The notes under the pieces were generated by a model. The model saw nothing but the letters and a program-made list of their open reading frames with translations. It was not told the origin of the DNA and did no database searches. A stretch of DNA of 48,851 bases from Parabacteroides sp. OttesenSCG-928-G21 (GTDB lineage Bacteria > Bacteroidota > Bacteroidia > Bacteroidales > Tannerellaceae): assembly GCA_030266465.1 (NCBI GenBank), contig JAJDIA010000004.1, positions 1 to 48,851 of the forward strand. The letters run 5' to 3'. The position numbers and the translations under genes were made by a program. Of this stretch, positions 35,758 through 43,400 are shown in pieces. Numbering within the stretch: position 1 is the first letter of the stretch; each line of letters starts with the position of its first letter.

Positions 35758-37011
35758 TTGGAATCTGTACATATATATAAACGGATCGTATTGTCCATTG
35801 TATTGTTGTTGACCTTTTTCTCCGGTGAAGTATCCGGACAGATTTTTTCGGATTCAACGGCGAACAACCTCTCCAGATCTCCTCGATTTGTGGCTTTTAA
35901 TACGATGGGTGGCGTAGTGCTGCCTACGAATGATTATATCCGAGCGGGAAATAGTTGGCCCCCTTTTGTTTCGCTTTCCTTAAAATATGCCGTTGCTTCC
36001 GCCGGTGATAAATGGCAGGATTATGCTTATGGAATGCCTTATTATGGTATAGGGTTGTATGCTGCCCGTTTTTTTGAAAAGGGGGGCTTGGGCAGTCCTA
36101 TTTCCGTATTTCTTTTTCAGGGAGGCGATCTGGCGGAATATAGTCGGAAATGGTCGTTAAAATATGAGTTGAATCTGGGTATGTCATTTGGATGGAAGCC
36201 TTATGATGTCTTTGATAATCCGGATAATATAGCGCTTGGCTCTTCTGTAAATGCGCATATTGGCGCAAATGTTTACATGAAACATAAACTGTCGGATGTC
36301 ATCGATTTGAATTTCGGATTGGGACTGACTCACTTTTCCAATGGGGCCATGCAATTGCCTAATAAAGGGCTGAATATGATTGCGCCATTTGTGGAGATAG
36401 TCTATAATATTCACCCGATACAAACCGCTGAAGACAGATCTGCTTCACTGATCCCCCCGCTACATGAGGACAGGATGGATTATGATCTTTCTTTTACCAG
36501 TACCACCCGGCAAATCCGGGTAGATACGGTTGGGACAGGGTTGCCTACTCGTCTATTGGATAAAAATTTCAAAGTTTTCGGCTTTAGTTATGCTGCACTG
36601 TTTGTGCGTGATTATAAATATAAGTGGGGACCAAGTATTGAGTTGGTCTATGATGAAAGTTCTGATGTAAAGGTCTGGAGACAGCTACATCCTGAGGATG
36701 GACAGTTTTATGACCGGGTGAAATTAGGTGCTTTTCATAAACGTATAACATTAGGGCTTTCAATCAAAGGGGAGTTGACTTTCCCTTATGTCTCTTTTTT
36801 CGCCAATCTGGGGTATAATATCTTACATGGAAATGATTATGATTACCGGCTTTACCAGATTATCGGCGCAAAAGCCTATCTGAAAGATAATATATACGGG
36901 ACGTTTGGAATCCGGGCAAGCCGGTTTAGCAAAGCCCAATATCTGATGTGGAGCGTTGGTTATACGATAAAGGGGAAGACGTTGAAGAAGAAGGGGATAA
37001 TTGAAAATTGA
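35758..37011 (+). CDS. PagL-like acyloxyacyl hydrolase / lipid A 3-O-deacylase
   Basis: A 417-residue outer-membrane beta-barrel protein with a signal peptide (cut near VSG/QIF). The PagL-type active-site motif is THFSNGAMQLPNKGLNM, where the His and Ser (H-x-S) are the expected catalytic residues. This suggests removal of a lipid A acyl chain. The reading frame has a stop just upstream and no ATG before the signal peptide, so the start must be TTG at 35758, preceded by AGGAAG as a ribosome-binding site. It is longer than the roughly 170-190-residue proteobacterial PagL, having a further barrel-like half. It lies 14 bases after the PorE-like gene. Confidence 0.75.
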   Translation: MESVHIYKRIVLSIVLLLTFFSGEVSGQIFSDSTANNLSRSPRFVAFNTMGGVVLPTNDYIRAGNSWPPFVSLSLKYAVASAGDKWQDYAYGMPYYGIGLYAARFFEKGGLGSPISVFLFQGGDLAEYSRKWSLKYELNLGMSFGWKPYDVFDNPDNIALGSSVNAHIGANVYMKHKLSDVIDLNFGLGLTHFSNGAMQLPNKGLNMIAPFVEIVYNIHPIQTAEDRSASLIPPLHEDRMDYDLSFTSTTRQIRVDTVGTGLPTRLLDKNFKVFGFSYAALFVRDYKYKWGPSIELVYDESSDVKVWRQLHPEDGQFYDRVKLGAFHKRITLGLSIKGELTFPYVSFFANLGYNILHGNDYDYRLYQIIGAKAYLKDNIYGTFGIRASRFSKAQYLMWSVGYTIKGKTLKKKGIIEN

Positions 37012-37044
37012 AAGTGGAAAATTGAAAATTAAAGAGGATATAAT

Positions 37045-37087
37045 ATTAAAAATAAAACCGGACAAAGACTCCGGTTTTATTTTTAAT
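37045..37087. terminator. Bidirectional terminator between PagL-like and aldose epimerase genes
   Basis: An 18-base arm AATAAAACCGGA (core) pairs with TCCGGTTTTATT across the loop CAAAGAC, with A/T extensions on both ends. It can stop both converging transcripts. Confidence 0.9.
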
Positions 37088-37107
37088 GTGTGTTTTATTT
37101 GTTAAAG

Positions 37108-38235
37108 CTACTCTACGATAAACTTATAAGTACATTGACTGAAGTATTTTTCTCCCGGTCTTAGGACTGTGCTTGGGAAATCCGGCTTGTTCGGACTATC
37201 GGGATAATGTTGGGTTTCTAAACAAAAAGCGCTTCTATGCGGATAGGCAATGCCGTGCTTGCCAATATCGGTTCCATTCAGAAAATTCCCTGTATATAAT
37301 TGTACTCCGGGTTCATTGGTGTACACTTCCATCCCTATGCCGCTGGCAGGACTATAAGCTTTAATGGCCAGTTTGCTGCTGTTCCCTTTCGTATTAAGTA
37401 TCCAGTTATGGTCGTAACCTCCGCCGAATTTCAGATCCTGAAAATTCTCATCGATATGGGCACCTATGGCGACAGGTTGACGCAGGTCCATCGGAGTCCC
37501 TTCTACCGGTGCAATCTCACCCGAAGGAATGAGTGTTTCATTGACAGGCGTGTAATAATCGGCATCAATCATTATGATTTGATCTAAAACGGGAGCACCT
37601 AAGTTGCCCGACAAATTGAAATAACTGTGATTAGTCAGATTCACAATAGTCGGTTTATCGGTTGCCGCTTCATACCGGATATCCAAAGCATTATCATCTG
37701 TAAGGGTGTATGTAACTTTGATATTCAAATTACCCGGGAAGCCCGCCTCATTATCTACGGATAAATAAGTCAGTTCTACGGTTTGATTGTCTATTTGTTT
37801 GGCTTCCCACATACGGGTGTGATAACCGTTCGGTCCACCATGAAGACAATGCCCGTTATTATTGGCAGGCAACGGGTATGTTTCACCATCTAAAACAAAC
37901 TGAGCATTCGCAATCCGATTACCATAACGACCGATAAGACCACCGAAGTTACCATTGGAAGCGACATAGTCCGAAACATTATCGTAGCCGAGTACAACAT
38001 CGGTCATTTTTCCGTCTTTGTCCGGAACCATCATAGAGACCCAGCGGCCTCCATAATTTGTAATACATGCTTCGGCTCCATTTTTGTTCGTTAATACGTA
38101 TAAGTTTGTATTCTTCCCGTCAACGACCGATTCGAAGTCTGATTTTTTTAATCCGGAAAGAGTAGTTTCAATGGGCTTGTTACTACAGGACAGTAATACT
38201 CCACCAAGAAGTACAGCGAATAATAGTCTTTTCAT
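37108..38235 (-). CDS. galM: Aldose 1-epimerase (lipoprotein, GalM-like)
   Basis: A 375-residue mutarotase interconverting alpha and beta anomers of sugars such as galactose or glucose. I start at the ATG at 38235 (MKRLLFAVLLGGVLLSCSNK), because the track start is a TTG and a TATATTTG -7 box overlaps that extension. Lipobox Cys17 makes it an exported lipoprotein. Family marks: NYGGRWVSMMVPDKDG, GRYGNRIANAQFVLDG, NNGHCLHGGPNGYH (with the catalytic His), NLTNHSYFNLSG and GGYDHNWIL. The catalytic Glu is probably in FCLETQHYPDSPN. It is monocistronic, between a shared terminator and its own promoter. Confidence 0.92.
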   Translation of the reverse strand: MKRLLFAVLLGGVLLSCSNKPIETTLSGLKKSDFESVVDGKNTNLYVLTNKNGAEACITNYGGRWVSMMVPDKDGKMTDVVLGYDNVSDYVASNGNFGGLIGRYGNRIANAQFVLDGETYPLPANNNGHCLHGGPNGYHTRMWEAKQIDNQTVELTYLSVDNEAGFPGNLNIKVTYTLTDDNALDIRYEAATDKPTIVNLTNHSYFNLSGNLGAPVLDQIIMIDADYYTPVNETLIPSGEIAPVEGTPMDLRQPVAIGAHIDENFQDLKFGGGYDHNWILNTKGNSSKLAIKAYSPASGIGMEVYTNEPGVQLYTGNFLNGTDIGKHGIAYPHRSAFCLETQHYPDSPNKPDFPSTVLRPGEKYFSQCTYKFIVE

Positions 38236-38271
38236 TTTTAGATTTAATTTTAGTTCTTGTGAATTTAGAAG

Positions 38272-38279
38272 CAAATATA
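38272..38279 (-). promoter_or_regulatory. -7 box of the aldose epimerase gene
   Basis: The minus strand reads TATATTTG, a full match to TAnnTTTG, 36 bases before the ATG at 38235. Confidence 0.5.
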
Positions 38280-38376
38280 CATTATTACTGTATATTGTGT
38301 GACAAGTGGTTAGAAAAAAACAATCTTATCCGGTATTTCTCCGGAAGCTTTTTGCTATCGGTTTATGGTTAAATGA

Positions 38377-38407
38377 TTTGTTTTTCCGATACACTTTCGT
38401 ACATTTG
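38377..38407 (+). promoter_or_regulatory. Complete Bacteroidetes-type promoter of thyA
   Basis: TTTG at 38377-38380, a 19-base spacer and TACATTTG at 38400-38407 match the -33/-7 consensus at every fixed position. It lies inside the long track ORF and so fixes the thyA start at 38430. Confidence 0.8.
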
Positions 38408-38429
38408 TATTCTACTTAATTCTGTAAGC

Positions 38430-39224
38430 ATGAAACAATATTTATCATTACTCGAACGGGTATTGAATGAAGGGGTACAGAAAGAGGACCGTACGGGAAC
38501 AGGAACAATCAGTGTTTTCGGTCATCAGATGCGGTTTAACATGGAAGATGGTTTCCCGCTGCTTACTACCAAGAAATTACATCTCAAATCTATTATTTAC
38601 GAGCTTTTATGGTTTTTGAATGGAGATACCAATGCAAAGTATCTTCAGGAGCATGGTGTGCGTATTTGGAATGAGTGGGCTGATACGGAGGGTAACCTTG
38701 GCCACATATACGGATACCAATGGCGTTCGTGGCCTGACTATAAAGGAGGCTCGATTGATCAGATCAGTGAGGTTGTAAACACGATCAAAAATAATCCGGA
38801 TTCACGTCGTATTATTGTGAGTGCCTGGAATGTGGGCGATCTGGAGAATATGAATCTTCCTCCTTGTCATGCTTTCTTTCAGTTTTATGTGGCGAATGGA
38901 AGGCTGAGTCTCCAGTTGTATCAGCGCAGTGCGGATATATTTCTGGGCGTACCGTTTAATATTGCCTCTTATGCTTTATTGCTTCAGATGATGGCACAGG
39001 CGACAGGACTAGTCCCGGGTGATTTTGTACATACCTTAGGTGATGCACATATCTATACAAACCATCTGGATCAGGTTCGTTTGCAATTGACACGCGAACC
39101 GCGCTCCTTACCGGAAATGATAATAAACCCGGAAGTAAAAAATATTTTTGATTTTAAATACGAAGACTTTACACTAACAAAATACGATCCTCATCCGCAC
39201 ATAAAAGGAGAAGTTGCGGTATAA
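38430..39224 (+). CDS. thyA: Thymidylate synthase
   Basis: A 264-residue cytoplasmic enzyme that methylates dUMP to dTMP using methylene-tetrahydrofolate. The track starts at 38373, but the promoter and homology point to the ATG at 38430 ([15 protein letters not shown]). This gives exactly the E. coli ThyA length. The catalytic Cys is at 146 ([12 protein letters not shown]), as in E. coli. [38 protein letters not shown] and [12 protein letters not shown] are conserved. folA follows 121 bases later and recycles the dihydrofolate this reaction makes. Confidence 0.97.
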   Translation: MKQYLSLLERVLNEGVQKEDRTGTGTISVFGHQMRFNMEDGFPLLTTKKLHLKSIIYELLWFLNGDTNAKYLQEHGVRIWNEWADTEGNLGHIYGYQWRSWPDYKGGSIDQISEVVNTIKNNPDSRRIIVSAWNVGDLENMNLPPCHAFFQFYVANGRLSLQLYQRSADIFLGVPFNIASYALLLQMMAQATGLVPGDFVHTLGDAHIYTNHLDQVRLQLTREPRSLPEMIINPEVKNIFDFKYEDFTLTKYDPHPHIKGEVAV

Positions 39225-39345
39225 CCTTAATCGATGAAAAGGGAATGAACTAAATGATAGAACAGTTTTGAACTGTAATCTAAATGTGAGCTTAGCGAAG
39301 CTTTTATGCGAAAATAAACTACTGGCCATTTAAATCGATTGGATT

Positions 39346-39873
39346 ATGTGTAAAATTTCAATTATTGTTGCATTAGCTGATAATAATGCTATTGGGAAAA
39401 ATCAGCAATTATTGTGGCATATGCCGTATGATATGAAGCGCTTTAAGACGCTGACAACAGGGCATGCCGTTATTATGGGACGTAAAACATTTGAGTCGCT
39501 CCCTAAAGGGGCTTTACCGAATCGAAAAAATGTCGTGTTGACAAGTATGCCTAATGCCGGTTTTGTTAATTGTTTTGCCTGTGATTCCATGCGGGATGCG
39601 TTGGATATCTGTGAAAAAGAGGAAGAAATCTTCCTGATAGGTGGTTCTACTGTATATAAACAGGCATTAAAAATTGCGGATAAGATGTATCTTACCCGTA
39701 TTCATCATGTGTTTGAAGATGCGGATACCTTCTTTCCCGAATTTGATATTAATGAATGGGAGGAAGTAGAGCGGCAAGAATTTCCGGCAGATGAAAAACA
39801 CAAATATCCGTATACGTTTCTTACTTATGAAAGAAAAAAAACGGAAGGGGCTCCACAGACTTTTGATAAATAA
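39346..39873 (+). CDS. folA: Dihydrofolate reductase
   Basis: A 175-residue enzyme reducing dihydrofolate to tetrahydrofolate with NADPH. Conserved features: SIIVALADNNAIGKNQQLLWHMPYDMKRFKTLT (with LLWHMPYDM around the active-site acid), HAVIMGRKTFESLP, NRKNVVLTS, and EIFLIGGSTVYKQAL, the NADPH glycine motif. It is slightly longer than the E. coli enzyme (159), with a charged tail. The thyA-folA order is common. Between them is only a weak hairpin (AGCTT-agcg-AAGCT), so cotranscription is possible. A strong terminator follows. Confidence 0.96.
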   Translation: MCKISIIVALADNNAIGKNQQLLWHMPYDMKRFKTLTTGHAVIMGRKTFESLPKGALPNRKNVVLTSMPNAGFVNCFACDSMRDALDICEKEEEIFLIGGSTVYKQALKIADKMYLTRIHHVFEDADTFFPEFDINEWEEVERQEFPADEKHKYPYTFLTYERKKTEGAPQTFDK

Positions 39874-39960
39874 AATAAGCGATAAATTCTGATTTGTTAT
39901 CGCGTTATTGGTGTGATAAACCATGTGGGAATGGTTTAGGGTCTACTTGGACAGGATGCG

Positions 39961-39996
39961 GCAGGCTGTTTTTACAGTAAAAACGGCCTGCTTTTT
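39961..39996 (+). terminator. Intrinsic terminator after folA
   Basis: GCAGGCTGTTTTTAC pairs with GTAAAAACGGCCTGC (one G-U), followed by five T. It ends the thyA-folA region. Confidence 0.92.
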
Positions 39997-40080
39997 CATT
40001 GTTTACTTTTCCATGTAACATAAGCCTGTTTTTCTTGTGGTATTGTATCCTTTTTTCAGCAAGACACAGGTGCTTTTTTG

Positions 40081-40164
40081 TTTAGACCCGGGTGTAAATC
40101 AGATTATACCCGGGTATAAATTAGATTACACCCGGGTCTAAATGAATTTACACCCGGGTCTAAA
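40081..40164. repeat. Array C: four 18-bp palindromes with 22-bp period (CCCGGG core)
   Basis: Units start at 40081, 40103, 40125 and 40147 with linkers TCAG, TTAG and TGAA. Examples are TTTAGACCCGGGTGTAAA and TTTACACCCGGGTCTAAA. CCCGGG falls at 40087, 40109, 40131 and 40153, exactly 22 apart. It lies in the 527-base gap between folA and the alpha-2-macroglobulin-like gene, both plus strand. Right after it is a hairpin, TTTGATC-ttatg-GATCAAA (40171-40189). The first linker, TCAG, is the same as in array B. Confidence 0.93.
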
Positions 40165-40400
40165 TAATTTTTTGATCTTATGGATCAAATTTTAGGATGT
40201 AATGAATCAGAGAAAACAATGTGGTGGATAGAAGGAAAGCCGGAAGGTCTCATGAAGAATGTGAGGTGATTCATTATTAGCGTAATAGCCTGTTTTCGGA
40301 TAAATATTACTCCTTATTAACATATATTTGACATATTTTTACCTTTAATTTGTATCTATATGGGTATTACAACTGTTTTTATTGTAGATAAAAAATAAAA

Positions 40401-43400
40401 ATGATGAAGATAAAAGCTATTCTGGTGGCTGCATTAACAGTATTTTGTTTGTTAATCATGACGCTAAGCGGAGACGCCACAACAACCGTACAAAACGAAA
40501 AAGCAATTCAGGAAGCTATGCAAAACCATGACACAGAGAAATTGATAAAATCTTTGATCGTTTCTATGAAAGAACAATTAGAAGTGGATTATGACCGCTA
40601 TCCGGAGCTTATTAAAGAAGTAGAACAGTATGTTACTACGATAGAAGATAAAGCGACTGTTGCCGTATTGCATTCTATGATTGCGGAAATGTATATGAGC
40701 TATTATCAGCAAAATCAATGGCAGATTAATCGAAGAACAAATATTTCCGACTATTTCCCTGATGATATCCGGGAATGGACGGCCAATCTTTTCGATGAAA
40801 AAGTAAAAGAAGAGCTATCCCTTTCTTTACAGTCGGCGGATTTATTACAGCGAACATCCGTGGTGCAGTATAAAGAGATTCTGACAGAAGGGAAAGACTC
40901 TCCGCAGCTTCGTCCTACTTTGTATGACTTTTTGATGTGGCGGGCTCTGGATATGAAACCTTCTGATGAACTGTATACCGATTTATTGAATTTCCGTCGT
41001 TCTCAGAATAATCGACAGGCGACTTTATTTGTGGAATTAGCTTACTTGCAATATCAGTATGGAAATAAATCGGCGGAGGTGCTGCAGAAAGTATATATCC
41101 CTGCTTTAGATAACCTGATGAATAGTTATAAATCAGAAGCTTACTCGATTGAAATAGCTATAGAAAAATCATCTGTACTGGAGCGTACGCAGTATTATGT
41201 GAATAATCAGGATTCTATATCGGCATTACTCTATAAGCTCTATACGGAAAATATTGCCCGGTTCCCCAGTTATGAACGAACAAATGTTTTAAAGAATAAA
41301 TTGTTATCGCTGGAGGGGCCGATGTTTGAATTTCAGATTAATAACACGATTTATCCGGGGACTCCGATTGATCTTCAGGTTAATTATAAAAATCTGAAAC
41401 AACTTAAAGTACAGGTGTATGAAAGCAAACGTGCTTTATCGGAGTTGACTTATTATGGAAATTCATCCAGAAATAATACAAAGGGAAGATTGGTGAAAGA
41501 GATCTCTTTTGCTTTGAACCCTTCAGCCAGCTACCTGACCTATGACTCTGTATTACAATTTCCGTCTCTTCCTTTAGGTTTGTATGAGTTTGTCGTTACT
41601 GCTCCCGGAGAGAGTTTACAATCTTCTCAGTGGTCGAGTGTAACCAAATTAGCTGCTGTTTTCAGGGATTCTGAAACAAAGCAAACGGAGGTTCTGGTTA
41701 CGGATTACCAAACAGGAAAGCCGATACCGAATGCAGTTGTTACCTGGTATGGAGAACAACGTCGTAATTTGCAACGCTTGGGTGAAGTGAAAACAGATAA
41801 GGATGGTATTGCATTGCTGCCTAAAGATAGTAAAGCGATGGCGATGAATGCCACATTAGCAGGTGATACGGCGATGCAATTGAGTATGTTGTATGTGGCG
41901 GACTATCCGCAGATGATAGAGAATATACCTACAACGATTTCTTTATTTACCGACAGAGGTTTGTATCGTCCCGGGCAACAGTTGTTTTTTAAAGGCATAG
42001 CTTATCAGTTGCAAAAAGATAAACAGGAGGTTGTGCCGAATCGTACGGTGAAAGTGATCCTGCGGGATGCTAACTATAAAGAGGTAGCCACGAAATCGTT
42101 TACGACAAATGAATTTGGTTCATTTAACGGCGAATTTACGCTTCCACAACAAGGATTAAACGGCTATTATACACTAGAAGCAGATAACTATTCAACGTCT
42201 TTGCGGGTGGAAGAGTATAAACGACCGACTTTTGCCGTAGACTTTTTGCCGATTACTTCAGAGATTGCATTTGGAGATGAAGTGCCTTTACAGGGTAAGG
42301 TTCAGACATTTTCGGGTGTTGCTCTTACGGATGGAAAGGTCACCTGGCGGGTTGTGCGTCGTCCTTTCTGGCTCCGGATCGGTTATGGAAGTTTTAAAAC
42401 TGAACAGGTTGCGGAAGGAGAAACAGTTGTTTCAGCAGATGGAACTTTCGGTTTTTCATTTATCCCACAAAAAGAAGAGATAAGATCGGGATTACGGGAC
42501 TATTATACGTATGAAGTATCTGCTATTATTACTGACAGCAAAGGTGAAACGCAGGAGGGTAGTTCGGTGTTTAGCGTGGGTGATACCGGTATTTTATTAC
42601 TAACGGATTCACCTGAAAAAATGGAAAAGGATAGTGTCTCCTTTGTTGTAAAGGCACGGACTTTAAATGGTGAATCGGTTGCCGCTACAGGAAACTATAC
42701 TATAGCTGTTTTGGAAGATGTGATTGAAAAAGGAGAACGGACAGGTGGTTTTAATGAAGGCAGAACAGTTGGGCGTGGCGAATTTACCGCCGACAAGGCT
42801 TTTGACAGGTCGGTTTTCAGCACATTGGCTTCGGGCCGGTATCGCGTACATTTGGAATCACGGGATAGTAAGGGACGCAAAGTTACAGCTGAACAGGATC
42901 TGATAGTATATAGTAAACAAGATAAACAGCCTCCGGTTTATTCTCCATTCTGGGTATTGGAAGAAAAAACAGTTTGCCAACCGGGTGAAAATGTGCAATT
43001 CGTGGTGGGAACGTCTGAAAAGGACGCTTATATCCTTTATGAATTGTATAGTAATGGTAAGCGTATAGTACGAAATCGCATAAAACTCAATAATGAAAAT
43101 CGTGTATTTACACTACCATTCGAACCTTCCTGGGGAGATGGGGCAGTTGCTTCGTTTGTCTTTATTAAAGAGGGAAAATTTCATGCAACAAATGTGACTA
43201 TTCGAAAGAAACAACCCAATAAACAACTGGTTGTAAAGCCGATCACTTTCCGTGATTATTTACTGCCGGGAAGCAAAGAGAACTGGCAATTCCGTATCTG
43301 GAATGCCGATTCAACTGCTGTAAAAGCGGAACTACTGGCTGGAATGTATGATGCTTCGCTGGACAAAATCTACCCGTTTGATTGGTCGTTTGCACCTCAA

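Noticed and set aside
37006-37040. GAAAATTGAAA low-complexity repeats as a mobile element or regulatory site
   Set aside because: Short AT-rich repeats of a kind common after genes in this phylum; no borders or symmetry beyond the terminator that follows.
38373-38429. N-terminal extension of ThyA
   Set aside because: A complete promoter lies inside it, and the ATG at 38430 gives the standard 264-residue enzyme with Cys146.
25408-40164. Palindrome arrays as CRISPR arrays
   Set aside because: The linker between units is only 4 bases, each unit is a full palindrome, units differ from each other, and no cas gene is present.
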